A DNA stretch of 36,954 nucleotides, taken from the NCBI GenBank assembly GCA_030600585.1, contig JAUVLU010000027.1, positions 1-36,954 of the forward strand. Reading direction: 5' to 3'. Shown here in pieces: positions 7,301-16,800 of this stretch. Under the pieces are notes generated by a model. It made no database searches, was not told the DNA's origin, and worked only from the letters and a program-made list of their open reading frames with translations. Made by a program: the position numbers and the translations under genes. The first letter of the stretch is position 1, and each line of letters begins with the position of its first letter. The DNA comes from Candidatus Cloacimonadota bacterium (GTDB taxonomy: Bacteria; Cloacimonadota; Cloacimonadia; Cloacimonadales; TCS61).

Positions 7301-8872
7301 TTAAAGCATATAAATTTTTTCTCTGTAATCTATGAATCTAAAAGACGAATCTTTAAAGGTGAACACAATATTGTATGGTACTTCCGGCTCCATCTTATTA
7401 TCCATTTTATTAAATTTCATTCTGTGAACATCACGTTCGGGAAGAAAATCTATAAGAAGAAATTTCGGTTCAGGATTTCCCTGTCCGAACGGTTGCAGCA
7501 GATTATAATCCATCTGAATATATTCATTGAATTTATCCAGTTCTCCGCTGCTGATAACAGCATCGATATCGATTCTTTTATTTTCTTCGATAACCATTTG
7601 ATTCTGTTTGATATATTCTTCAAATTTTTCAATAAATTTATCCACTTCATTACTTCTCATAGTAAATCCGGCAGCTTTTGCATGACCACCATATTGAATA
7701 AGATGTTCACTGCAATATGTGAAAGCATCAACCAGATTAAAGCCATTTGTTCCACGTGCTTCTCCAACTGCAATTCCATTTTTGTTCTTAATAAATATTA
7801 CCGGAATTCTATGTTTTTTTGTAATACAAGAAGCGGAATAACCGAGAAGTTCAAATGGTATTTGATGTTCCAGATCTCTAAACACAAAAAAATTCTCCAG
7901 TTTTTGTGGAATTTTCGTTCGGATGTAACGACGAATACCATCGAGCCTTATCTCTTGATTTTTTTGAAGGTTCTGCATCTCGGCTATTATCATATCCTTT
8001 TCTTTATCGTGAGTTACAAGTAATTTCATGCTTTTATGTTCACCGTTTTTTTCCCTGCCGTTAGAAAGTAATTTAATAATGTGATGGATGTTATTCATTC
8101 TCTGGGAATAATTGATCCCCGGCTTCAGGTAAGGGCTTAATTTGTAAAGTGTGCTATCATCAAATGTGCTCCATGTATCCAGAACTTCCTTTACCAAGAT
8201 TCTATTAACTTCCAATAGTGGAACTTTATCTGAGATACTGCCGACTGCAACCCAGAAAAGATAATTTCTATCGTCAATGATTCCGGTTATTTCTGCAATT
8301 TTCTTTATCAGGAAATATGTTACTCCAACACCTGCTATCATTTCAAATGGATATTTGCAATCTTTCTGTTTGGGATTTACAATTGCCAGAGCCGGCGGCA
8401 GAAGATCTTCCTGAACAATATGATGATCTGTAACAATAACATCGCAGCCAAGTTCCACAATTTCTTCAATTGCATCCCGGCACGAGACACCACCATCCAC
8501 AGTTATCACTAAATTAAATTTTTCTTCTTTTATTTTATCGATGAAATTCTGCTGAATTCCATGATTATCTATCAGTCTGTTAGGAATATAATAAAAATGA
8601 TTTTGAGAACCCATTTTTTCTAAAAAATCATATAAAATATATGTTGCGGTGATACCATCAACGTCGTCATGTCCGTAAATAATGATTTTCTCTTTTTGTT
8701 GAACTGCTTCAATAATTCTTTCGGCAGCAATATTAATATCTTTGAGCAGTGAATGATCCGGCAAATCGGACATTGAGGAGTGGATAAAAGAATCACTGAT
8801 TTCCCGATTTTCCCTTATCTGATCAAAGATTGTATCTTTATTAGAATGTTTATAGCTCCACCTGAATTTCAT
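7301..8872 (-). CDS. recJ: Single-stranded-DNA-specific exonuclease RecJ
   Basis: A 523-aa DHH-family nuclease for 5'-3' degradation of single-stranded DNA in recombination and mismatch repair. Motifs visible: YGHDDVDG (66-73), ITVDGGVS, TDHH (148-151, the DHH motif), NPKQKDCKYPFEMIAGVG (166-183), and the DHHA1 motif GGHAKAAGF (395-403) followed by PFGQGNPEP (about 462-470) of the C-terminal OB-like part. It is slightly shorter than E. coli RecJ (577). The ATG at 8872 lies 8 nt after the stop of the outer-membrane gene, so the two are co-transcribed, and the ferredoxin gene follows after 16 nt. Confidence 0.92.
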   Translation of the reverse strand: MKFRWSYKHSNKDTIFDQIRENREISDSFIHSSMSDLPDHSLLKDINIAAERIIEAVQQKEKIIIYGHDDVDGITATYILYDFLEKMGSQNHFYYIPNRLIDNHGIQQNFIDKIKEEKFNLVITVDGGVSCRDAIEEIVELGCDVIVTDHHIVQEDLLPPALAIVNPKQKDCKYPFEMIAGVGVTYFLIKKIAEITGIIDDRNYLFWVAVGSISDKVPLLEVNRILVKEVLDTWSTFDDSTLYKLSPYLKPGINYSQRMNNIHHIIKLLSNGREKNGEHKSMKLLVTHDKEKDMIIAEMQNLQKNQEIRLDGIRRYIRTKIPQKLENFFVFRDLEHQIPFELLGYSASCITKKHRIPVIFIKNKNGIAVGEARGTNGFNLVDAFTYCSEHLIQYGGHAKAAGFTMRSNEVDKFIEKFEEYIKQNQMVIEENKRIDIDAVISSGELDKFNEYIQMDYNLLQPFGQGNPEPKFLLIDFLPERDVHRMKFNKMDNKMEPEVPYNIVFTFKDSSFRFIDYREKIYML

Positions 8873-8880
8873 TGAGTTTG

Positions 8881-10101
8881 TTACCTGTCTTCATCAGCTT
8901 TGGGAATTTCACGATGTTCAATTTTTTTGTAACGTTTCTTAAAAATATCAAAACCGGTAATTCCAAGTGAGAACATTAAAGATTCATCGCTGAGTCCATG
9001 TTTATCCACATCTCCGCGAGTAGTGTATGTAACTGCAAATTCAATTTTTTTATTGGGAGATTTTAAGGGAATAGAAGAACCAAAGGTAAGTGCTTTTTCT
9101 ATTATTTTCTCATTGTTTACTTGGAAAGGAAGTTCACGGTAATAGCCGCCAATTCTTAACGGGATCTTTTCATACCATGAGCCATAACCGCTCAGCGGGT
9201 CGTATGCAAATCCCAAACCAAGCTTCAATGTGTTCTTGTCATAATCTTCCGTATCCTGCCACATTTGATAATAACCATCAAAAGAGGCTTTATATTTTTC
9301 CAGAAATTTCAAGGTGATCCCGCCCGAAACTTGAGCAGGCACTTCAAAATGAAAATCATCACTTAACGTATCGGCGTATGGTGTATGGGCATATTTATAG
9401 GTTTCGGATCCTTCCAAATTTACGTTGGAAGAAAAGGCGGCTCCGAGAGAAATTTTACCGATTTTTTTAGAAAGTCCTACTGTAAATCCCGGGTTTTTAT
9501 AGATCTTTTCTATTTCATATTTTACATCGATATAATCACTATCTTCAAAATCTAATTTCCAATAGCGGATACGATGACCGAGATAATAATTCATTGCGAT
9601 ACCAATATTTACAATGGAACTTTTGTATGCATAAAGCATATCGGCTTTGTATAGTGAAGTACTTAATCTGTTAATTTCAGAATATTGTAATGTATCACTA
9701 AAACTTACAAAAGGGTCACATTCTTTTGCATTCTCAATATTTCCGGATGCAATAGAATTAAAACTGAAAGCAAATCTATGTTTTTTTATTGGAATCGCCA
9801 TGCTGAAATACGGCATATAAATTCCATCATCACGGAATTCATTATTATCTGAATCTTTGTACCACATATATCCCAGTGAAGTTGCAGTTGAGAATAATAC
9901 GTTATTTGTTGTTGCAGCTAAAGACGGATTATGAAAATTAGGGTTGATCCGGAACATATCGGCAGAGCCGGTTTCACCCATTCCCATACCATAAACATCA
10001 TTTCCGTAATATTCAAGCGGCATTCCATCGAATGAAAAAATTGAATTCCCTGCCAATAGAACAAACATTAATAGTAACATTAAAATTAATTTGTATTTCA
10101 T
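8881..10101 (-). CDS. Outer-membrane beta-barrel protein, PorV/FadL-like
   Basis: A 406-aa protein with a Sec signal peptide (about 1-23) and then an alternating aromatic/polar pattern ending many strands, typical of an outer-membrane barrel. The start of the mature part, YGMGMGETGSAD then INPNFHNPSLA, matches the layout (G-M-G-G-x-x-A then N-P-A-x-L) of FadL/PorV-type proteins. The C-terminus, after a strand ending in GITGFDIFK, is charged. A strong AGGAG site precedes ATG 10101, and this is the first gene of the long minus-strand cluster. In PorV systems such barrels take part in delivery of sorting-domain cargo, and this window encodes five such cargos, but a role in that pathway is only suggested. 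Confidence 0.7.
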   Translation of the reverse strand: MKYKLILMLLLMFVLLAGNSIFSFDGMPLEYYGNDVYGMGMGETGSADMFRINPNFHNPSLAATTNNVLFSTATSLGYMWYKDSDNNEFRDDGIYMPYFSMAIPIKKHRFAFSFNSIASGNIENAKECDPFVSFSDTLQYSEINRLSTSLYKADMLYAYKSSIVNIGIAMNYYLGHRIRYWKLDFEDSDYIDVKYEIEKIYKNPGFTVGLSKKIGKISLGAAFSSNVNLEGSETYKYAHTPYADTLSDDFHFEVPAQVSGGITLKFLEKYKASFDGYYQMWQDTEDYDKNTLKLGLGFAYDPLSGYGSWYEKIPLRIGGYYRELPFQVNNEKIIEKALTFGSSIPLKSPNKKIEFAVTYTTRGDVDKHGLSDESLMFSLGITGFDIFKKRYKKIEHREIPKADEDR

Positions 10102-10438
10102 TATAACTCCTGATTTATATTTATTATTTAACTATAACAAAAAAATTAACATTCTTTTCTTTGTCAATTTTAAGTTGGAAAGTGAATGATGAAAAAGCTT
10201 GGATGATTTAAAGAAAGTAAACGTGTCTTCCTGTCCGTTCTCCGTAGTCCCGATTATCGGGACGAAGGACGAGAGTGTCCGGCAACTGCCGGATGTATCG
10301 AAGGATGATAAAGAATAATTGATATTGTCACACAATTCGGTATAAAGATGCACAAAATATTTGACAGGAAAGTTGATCCAATAAATTCTCTCGATAGGTT
10401 TTACATTGTCTAAACAGATCAAGATTATGAGGTTAAAT
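10102..10438. other. Divergent intergenic region with two palindromes and a possible -35 box
   Basis: The gap lies between the divergent genes starting at 10101 (-) and 10439 (+). It holds two perfect palindromes: TCCCGATTATCGGGA (10248-10262) and TCCGGCAACTGCCGGA (10278-10293). Closer to the plus-strand gene is TTTGACAGGAAAGTTG (10360-10375), whose TTGACA could be a -35 element. No convincing -10 is seen at 16-18 nt. The segment is AT-rich apart from the palindromes. Confidence 0.6.
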
Positions 10439-10903
10439 ATGAAAAAGGAAAAATGGATTATTATCTACTTTTTGTTTATAGTTGTAATTGCATCTGCTGA
10501 AAATTTTGATGATACTGTGTTTATTAAATTCTATCAAGCTCTCGATTCACTTAACTTTATCAAAAATGAAATTGCTCCGACTGCTTTTGAATTTGATAAT
10601 AAAACCTACAATGGCTACGAGATAATTTTTGAAACAAAATGGTCGCTGCTCGATAAAGATATCGACCCGATGGATATGTTCTATCCTTATGAAAACAGCT
10701 ATTGGTACAATGCCGGCTGGAGAGCAGATACAAGATTCTGCGCCGATGGTGCAGGCTCTACGTTTTATTTGATCAGGAATGGTGATCTTTTCTGCACTGT
10801 CCGCTGGGAATTTGTTTCGTATATCGATGATTATGGTGACTATGTCACGGGTGATGAACTTTCTGGCAAAATACAATGCGCAGTTGAGATTATTGAAAAA
10901 TGA
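10439..10903 (+). CDS. Exported protein of unknown function
   Basis: Encodes 154 aa when started at ATG 10439, which has a GAGG site 8 nt upstream and gives a good signal peptide (MKKEKWIIIYFLFIVVIASA). A start 33 nt earlier would add a non-conserved-looking charged leader and has no ribosome site. The mature part is rich in Tyr, Trp and Asp (YPYENSYWYNAGW, RADTRFCADGAGSTFY) and looks like a compact beta-rich domain with three Cys residues. I do not recognise the family. It is followed, after a palindromic leader, by another envelope protein on the same strand. Confidence 0.7.
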   Translation: MKKEKWIIIYFLFIVVIASAENFDDTVFIKFYQALDSLNFIKNEIAPTAFEFDNKTYNGYEIIFETKWSLLDKDIDPMDMFYPYENSYWYNAGWRADTRFCADGAGSTFYLIRNGDLFCTVRWEFVSYIDDYGDYVTGDELSGKIQCAVEIIEK

Positions 10904-10934
10904 GATAGCGTTTGAAGAATTGATGTAACGTACT

Positions 10935-10982
10935 GTCGGGGCTTGCCCCGGCAAGCACTTATAAAAATATAGGAGATTAGTA
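10935..10982 (+). promoter_or_regulatory. Palindromic 5' leader, copy A, with two mutually exclusive hairpins
   Basis: Directly upstream of ATG 10983. GGGGC-TT-GCCCC (10938-10949) and GCTTGCC-CC-GGCAAGC (10941-10956) overlap, so only one can form. An AGGAGATTAGTA ribosome site follows. Nearly the same 54 nt, including the first codons, recur at 11636-11689 (50 of 54 identical). Confidence 0.6.
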
Positions 10983-11633
10983 ATGAAAAAAATGTTGATG
11001 TTGTTAGTATTAATGCTTATGTTCTCAAGTATATTTGCTGAGTTGGTTATTCTCAATGATGGTCGTATCTTAAAGGGTGAAATTGTTGGTAAAAAAAGTG
11101 ATTCGATTTATCTCAGATCAGAAGGAAACATCTATCTGCTAACTCGTGATCTGGTAAAGAAAATCAAAAATGATGGAAATCTAACTATTACAAAACTCAC
11201 TTACAAGAAAAAAGACTTTGTGAAAGATGATGTTGATATTTCGCAATTGACTCCAATTGGCGAGCGTGAAGAGGCGATCACTTATGGTAAGTCGGTTTCT
11301 AATGATATGCAGCCAACACATAAAGCCAAAATGAATCTGCCAATCGTAGGTCTTAGCGTATTGTTTGGAGTATGTGCATGGGATTACTTTGCTTCTGCTA
11401 GCGATATAAATGATGCAATTGAATTTAATAAAGATTTTCTGGAAAATTCGAGTGGCTCTATCTATGAAGAAAGCTATGAGAAATTAATAGATAACTTAGA
11501 AAAGGCAAAAACTCGCAAGATGATAACTGCTTCATTCCTTACTGCTGCATCAGCTTTATCTCTTGGTTTATCTATTGAAAGCGTTGAGATTAAAGCATCT
11601 CCAACTTCAATTGAACTTGGGTATAAATTTTAA
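10983..11633 (+). CDS. Envelope protein with small N-terminal beta domain and two hydrophobic segments
   Basis: A 216-aa protein of unknown function. Residues 1-19 are a signal peptide (MKKMLMLLVLMLMFSSIFA). Residues 20-60 read ELVILNDGRILKGEIVGKKS then DSIYL, a short SH3/Sm-like barrel pattern common at the start of exported proteins in this lineage. A Lys-rich linker leads to two hydrophobic segments (about 119-137 and 179-198), and the protein ends in a strand with a terminal Phe (SIELGYKF), which could be a barrel-type end. It is preceded by the duplicated palindromic leader. Context gives no function beyond the cell envelope. Confidence 0.75.
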   Translation: MKKMLMLLVLMLMFSSIFAELVILNDGRILKGEIVGKKSDSIYLRSEGNIYLLTRDLVKKIKNDGNLTITKLTYKKKDFVKDDVDISQLTPIGEREEAITYGKSVSNDMQPTHKAKMNLPIVGLSVLFGVCAWDYFASASDINDAIEFNKDFLENSSGSIYEESYEKLIDNLEKAKTRKMITASFLTAASALSLGLSIESVEIKASPTSIELGYKF

Positions 11634-11635
11634 CC

Positions 11636-11689
11636 GTCGGGGCTTGCCCCGGCAAGCCCTTACAAAAACATAGGAGATTAGTAGTGAAA
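11636..11689 (+). repeat. Palindromic 5' leader, copy B, without a full gene behind it
   Basis: This is a duplicate of 10935-10988 with four substitutions, including ATG changed to GTG. It keeps the same GGGGC/GCCCC and GCTTGCC/GGCAAGC alternative hairpins and the AGGAGATTAGTA site. The frame that follows stops after 21 codons (11747-11749), so this is a displaced leader or the stub of a lost paralogue. Confidence 0.7.
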
Positions 11690-11710
11690 CAAAATCTTCA
11701 CGTGCTATTA

Positions 11711-11743
11711 CATTCCAATCCGGCAGTTGCCGGATTAGGAATG
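11711..11743. repeat. Long hairpin, 15-bp stem with one bulge
   Basis: CATTCCAATCCGGCA pairs with the following TGCCGGATTAGGAATG around a GT centre, with a single bulged base. The core TCCGGCA..TGCCGGA is the same word as the palindrome at 10278-10293 and is close to the one at 35758. It lies after the + strand gene and could act as a transcription barrier, but no T-run follows immediately. Confidence 0.65.
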
Positions 11744-11816
11744 AGATAGAATTTTTTGTTCGTTAAGAAATGCCGTTTTGCTACACAAAGCCAACAATAA
11801 TTGTTCGTTGCTAATC

Positions 11817-12596
11817 CTATTCCGCCACCACAATTACACCGGTTCCAATTATATTTTTCTTGTAATAATCCAGCAGCATAAAAACAAAAGCAATTGGGTA
11901 GAAAATAATATAATAAATTGGAAGAAAAATTGATAATAGCTTAGATTTGGAGATCATTGAAAGTGGAATCTTTAGTGCCAGTTTCCAATATATCTGTCCG
12001 AATTTACCATAAGAATATTCAAATGAAACAATTTTAAAACCTGCATTTTCCAGTTTGGAACAGATGTCTTCTTTGCTGTAACCCGGGCGCACATGTTCTG
12101 CCGTGAATTTGGCAGATTCATCAAAATTGCTGGGGGATGAAATTACCAGTTTTCCTCCCTTATTGAGTACCTTTCTAAAATTTCGTAAAACTTGCTCATC
12201 ATTTTCGATATGTTCCAGAATATCGATTGCGATAATGAGATCGAAACTTTCTTTTGGTGTATATTCTGCCAAATCTGCCTGCTGAGCTGTGAAATTCTGC
12301 CAGCCGATTTCCTCAGCATAATGAGTAAATGAATTCATGTAATCGGTTTTGAGGTCGACTGCATGAACTTTTGCTTTTTTGAATTGCTTGAGAATGAAGT
12401 AGGAATACTGTCCAAATCCGGCACCGGCATCATAAAAACGCAATTGTTTCCCAGATGGAAAATATTTTTTAATCTCTCTTTTCACGTACCACTGACGCAG
12501 CAGCAGCATATCCAAAAGCAGATAGAACAGCTTCCTGAAAACAGGAAAACGTTCTATCAAACTGGCGAATTTATCTTTTACTTTATCGTATTTCAT
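11817..12596 (-). CDS. Class I SAM-dependent methyltransferase with C-terminal hydrophobic tail
   Basis: A 259-aa protein. The SAM-binding glycine motif is DAGAGFGQYS (56-65), followed by the acidic HAVDL after strand 2, DLIIAIDILEHIENDEQVL (motif for post-I/II) and GGKLVISSPS, as in UbiE/Coq3-like methyltransferases. The last about 50 residues are strongly hydrophobic (LLSIFLPIYYIIFYPIAFVF), suggesting membrane association and a lipid or quinone-like substrate. The ATG directly abuts the glucokinase stop (TAAATG), so the two genes form an operon. The substrate is unknown. Confidence 0.85.
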   Translation of the reverse strand: MKYDKVKDKFASLIERFPVFRKLFYLLLDMLLLRQWYVKREIKKYFPSGKQLRFYDAGAGFGQYSYFILKQFKKAKVHAVDLKTDYMNSFTHYAEEIGWQNFTAQQADLAEYTPKESFDLIIAIDILEHIENDEQVLRNFRKVLNKGGKLVISSPSNFDESAKFTAEHVRPGYSKEDICSKLENAGFKIVSFEYSYGKFGQIYWKLALKIPLSMISKSKLLSIFLPIYYIIFYPIAFVFMLLDYYKKNIIGTGVIVVAE

Positions 12597-13631
12597 TTAT
12601 ATAACATTCCTGCAAGCCCATAATCCGCCTGCAATATTTATGTCCGGTTTAGTTACAATGTAAACAGGAAACTGAATGAGAAGCTGTTGGCGGATAAGAC
12701 AATTGTGAAATTCCTCCATTAACCCGCTTCGATGAATAAATTCTGCATTATTTACTGTAGAAGTTCCGCAAAGATAAATTCCGCCGTAGGGCTGTGCTAC
12801 CAGCGACATTGCCTGAATTATTCTGCCTACACATCTGTAAAAAATATTGAGTGCTTCGACAGCATATTTATCAATTCCATTAACGGCTGAATTAGCAATT
12901 TCAGTAGCTTCTTTCTTTTCTTTTTGCATCATTCCATCCAATTTTAATAATGCTTCATAGGTTTTGCATAACCCTTTTCCGGAAACGAAATCTTCGAAAT
13001 TTAAAAAATTTCTTTCTGGTTTATCGGAAAGAATGACCTTAATAATTTCTGCATGTCTTTCATCCAATGGAGGAACCTGAATATGCTGGATCTCAGAAGA
13101 CAATACATCTTTTACCTTTTCACCGGAATGAGTAGTAAACTCGATAATACTTGCAGTTCCAAAGCCGGTTCCAGGCGCTATTATAAGTTTGTTATTTATA
13201 CGGTTTTTTGCAGGAAAATCCGGCTTATACAGGATTTCACATTGTCCCGAATTCAGTTCACTTTTTTCTTCCATATCAAGAATACCGTATCCTGCCAGTT
13301 CCATATCATTGACCATGATCGTGTTATTTTCCGGGAATCCCCACTCGATCAGATCTTCTAAAATTATGGACGGTCTGCTCTTCCAATTTGTGATTTCTAC
13401 TTCACGATGATCTATAACCGCTCCGGCAAAACCAATAACACAATTAGTTGGTTTCATTCCTGAATTAATATCATTTAGAGAAGAAATAAGGAAGCTTTTG
13501 AGTTCTTCTTTAGAATTGATCTTCTGTTTATATTCTCGAGATGAAGAAACTATTTTTTCTTTCTCAATTATTTCTGCTCGAAAACGTGTATGTGTCCCGC
13601 CTGCATCGATAGATATATTTAAACTTTTCAT
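12597..13631 (-). CDS. Glucokinase family protein (Glk/ASKHA fold)
   Basis: A 344-aa ATP-dependent sugar kinase candidate. Seen: the phosphate-1 loop ISIDAGGTHTRF (6-17), the GFAGAV substrate-side motif, MVNDMELAGYGIL, the second phosphate loop APGTGFGTASI, VSGKGLCKTYEALL, and the adenosine-site GGIYLCG. These follow the order of bacterial Glk-type glucokinases. The usual EGGH is replaced by SEIQHI, so sugar specificity could differ. Length fits Glk (about 320-340). It is the first gene of a two-gene operon with the methyltransferase; no clear ribosome site is visible before ATG 13631. Confidence 0.8.
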   Translation of the reverse strand: MKSLNISIDAGGTHTRFRAEIIEKEKIVSSSREYKQKINSKEELKSFLISSLNDINSGMKPTNCVIGFAGAVIDHREVEITNWKSRPSIILEDLIEWGFPENNTIMVNDMELAGYGILDMEEKSELNSGQCEILYKPDFPAKNRINNKLIIAPGTGFGTASIIEFTTHSGEKVKDVLSSEIQHIQVPPLDERHAEIIKVILSDKPERNFLNFEDFVSGKGLCKTYEALLKLDGMMQKEKKEATEIANSAVNGIDKYAVEALNIFYRCVGRIIQAMSLVAQPYGGIYLCGTSTVNNAEFIHRSGLMEEFHNCLIRQQLLIQFPVYIVTKPDINIAGGLWACRNVI

Positions 13632-13867
13632 AATTGGCTAAATGTAATAATCAATTTCATGAGTCAATAAAAAAGTAAATAGCACACATTCTCCGAAAAA
13701 ATTTTGGGTATCAATTGAAAAAATATGTTATAGATATTTCATCCATATTTTACCTTATATTTATTGCTAACTGAATTATAGGCGGATTATTGAACTTGAC
13801 AAAATGACAGGTAAAAATCACCTAACAAAAAATATGAAATAATAAAATTATTTATAAAGGAGTAATT
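13632..13867. promoter_or_regulatory. Divergent promoter region between glucokinase and subtilase
   Basis: A 236-nt AT-rich gap between divergent genes. TTGACA occurs at 13797-13802 on the plus strand, about 65 nt before the subtilase start, followed by a further TGACAGG. No good -10 box is found at standard spacing. A strong AAAGGAG ribosome site (13856-13862) fixes the start at ATG 13868. No other structure is seen. Confidence 0.4.
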
Positions 13868-16800
13868 ATGAAAAAAGTTTTTTTCTTTATTGTAACAGTG
13901 TTGTGTTTTACATCACTCTTTGCCAATATGGCAATACCATTTAATGAGGAATATTTTCTACCCAAAAGAATAATTGTGGGGTTTGAATGGAATGCAATTG
14001 GTAACAGGGAATGTGTTTTGGAACACGAACTTAACGATGGTATTGTTGAAACAGGAATTGCAAGTTTTGATATTCTATCCGAACAATTTGAATTTGTAGA
14101 ATTAAAACAGCGTATTGATTTTGTGAAAGATCTGGATTGGAACGATAACGGATTATATCCAAGATGTATTTATAATATTACATTGGCAAACAATGATAAT
14201 ATCGAGGCAGCCGTTGAAGCACTTGCGGCAGATCCAAATATCATCTATGCCGAGTATGAGCCGATTTATAAAATTGATTACGTTCCAAATGATGCTTCTT
14301 ATGATATGCAGTGGTATCATGAATTCATTCAAAGTGAACCAGCTTGGGATTATACAACTGGAAGTGAAGATGTCATTATCGGTATTGTGGACTCCGGTAT
14401 CAAATGGAATCATCCTGACCTACTGAATAATATCTGGATCAATGAACCTGAATTAAACTCTACATCCGGTGGGAGTCCAATGAATATAAATTGGACGGCA
14501 GGGTCGGTTTCAGGAGGTAATGGAATAGATGATGATGGAAACGGAAAGATAGACGACTGTATAGGCTGGAATTTCTATGGTGCTCAAAGTAATCAATCAT
14601 ATCAGGGTTATGCGGATAATGCTCATGGTACCCACGTTGCGGGATGTGCCGGTGCAGTAGGAGATAATTATATTGGTGTAACGGGTCCCATGATGAACGT
14701 TAAACTAATTTCATCCCGCCATTCACCAACCAATACATCATCCAATTCAATTTACAATGGCTACCTTGGAGTTTATTACTGTGCAGATTCGGGTGCTGAT
14801 ATAATCAACTGTAGCTGGGGTGGAGGTGGTAGTCCATATACTCCCAATCTTGCTATAAATTATGCCATGGATCATGGAGCAATAGTAACATGTGCTGCCG
14901 GAAATGATAATGAAAATCTTGCTTCGAATCCTCATTACCCCGGCAACTGTACTAACGCTGTTTGTGTTGCTGCTACCGGTCCTAATAATGATGTAAAAGC
15001 CATGTTTTCAAATTATGGTACTACCGTGGATGTTTCCGCACCAGGTGCTAATATATATTCTACAATAATTTCAGGAAATGGCTACGAAAACTATAGTGGT
15101 ACCTCTATGGCTTCTCCTGTTGCAGCCGGTGTTGCCGGACTTATTAAGTCTGTCCATCCAGAGTTAACCTCTCAGGAACTTAAAACCAGATTGGAATACA
15201 CTTGTGATGACATTGAGGCTGTTAATGATTCAATGTACATTGGCATGTTAGGAGCAGGGCGTGTTAATTCTTTTAAAGGAGCCATGTACGATCTGATCCC
15301 TAATCTCACAATTGCTGAAATTACTATACTCGAACAAACCGGCGACGGTGATGGTGTTCCTAATCCGGGTGAAGTAATAAATCTTTTGGTTAACCTTGAA
15401 AATGATGCATTCTGGCTTGATGCTGAAAATATTACGGCTACTATCAGTTGTGAGGTTGCTGAAGTAACTATACTCAACGATGAAACTACATATTCTGATA
15501 TCTCCTCAGGATCCAGCGGTTGGAATTCCGGTGATCCTTTTAGCTTTGAAACTCCTGCCGAACTTTCTGATTTCGTTATTCCTTTTACTATGACCATTTC
15601 GGCAAATCCGAGTGCCGCATGGCCTTATGTTATAGAACATGAAGTAATAGTTGAATTAACTTTGGCTCAAGCTGGCTGGCCTTTGGTTTTAGGAAGTGTT
15701 TCTACATCAAGCGGGGTTATTGTAGACCTTGAAAATGATGGTTCAAACGAAATAATATTTGGTGATTATGCGGGGATGATTCATGTTATGCAGGCAGATG
15801 GAACTCCCGTTGCCCCATTCCCTATCGATACAGGTGCTACAATTGGTGTCGCAGTTGCAGTTGGTTTTGTAGATAGTGATGATAATGAAGATATTGTTAT
15901 CGGTAATGATGCAGGTCATGTGATTGCTTACGATCATGATGGAAACATTATTTTTGATTATCTCGCGGGTGGAAGTATAAAAAGTAATCCTATGATTGCC
16001 GATGTTGACGGTAATGGTACAATGGAAGTTATAGTTTGTACATACCCAGTCGGTGCAGTTCACATTATAAATTCAGATGGAACTTCCTTTCCTAATTTTC
16101 CGGCTACATTAGACAGCCCCGTAATGTTCTCTGCTGCTATTGGTGATTTGAATAACGATGGAAATCTTGAAGTTCTGGTCGTAACAATAGCAGGTTCCCT
16201 GTATGCGATCTCTTCCAATACCGGTTCCAATCTTTCCGGATGGCCATATGCTCTTGGTTCAGGCTCAACCCAAGGTCCGACTCTTTCAAACTTAGATGCC
16301 GATATTTATCCCGAAGTGCTGATCGCAACAGCTGCAACTCCAGGTAATGTTCATGTTATAGATAATGACGGTTCTCTTATCTTGGATTTGGCTATAGATG
16401 CTCAAGTTCGTACAGCAATCGTAACAGCAGATTTCAATAATAATGGAAACAACGATATTTGCTTTATTGATTTTAGCGGTAATATTCATCTTGTAGATCA
16501 AGCTGGAAATGATCTTCCAAATTTTCCGGTTAATATTGGTGAATCAGTTGACTCAACACCGGTTATTGTTGATATGGACGCAAATGGAACTCTTGATATT
16601 GTGTTTGGAGATAACGCTGGATATCTGCATTCAATAGATATTACCGGTAATGAAACATTTATGTTCCCAATAAATTTAGGAAGTTCTCTCAAAGTAGCTC
16701 CTGCTATAGGATATGCCGATGATGACGGAGATATTGAAATACTGATACCAAATCAGACATCCTACTTTCTGATAGATTACAAAAATTCAAGCGGCGCAGT

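Noticed and set aside
11684-11749. 21-codon GTG frame after leader copy B
   Set aside because: Most of its codons are simply the long hairpin at 11711-11743; treated as a displaced leader, not a gene.
13797-13802. Firm promoter call for the subtilase from TTGACA
   Set aside because: No -10 box at 16-18 nt; kept only as a low-confidence note.
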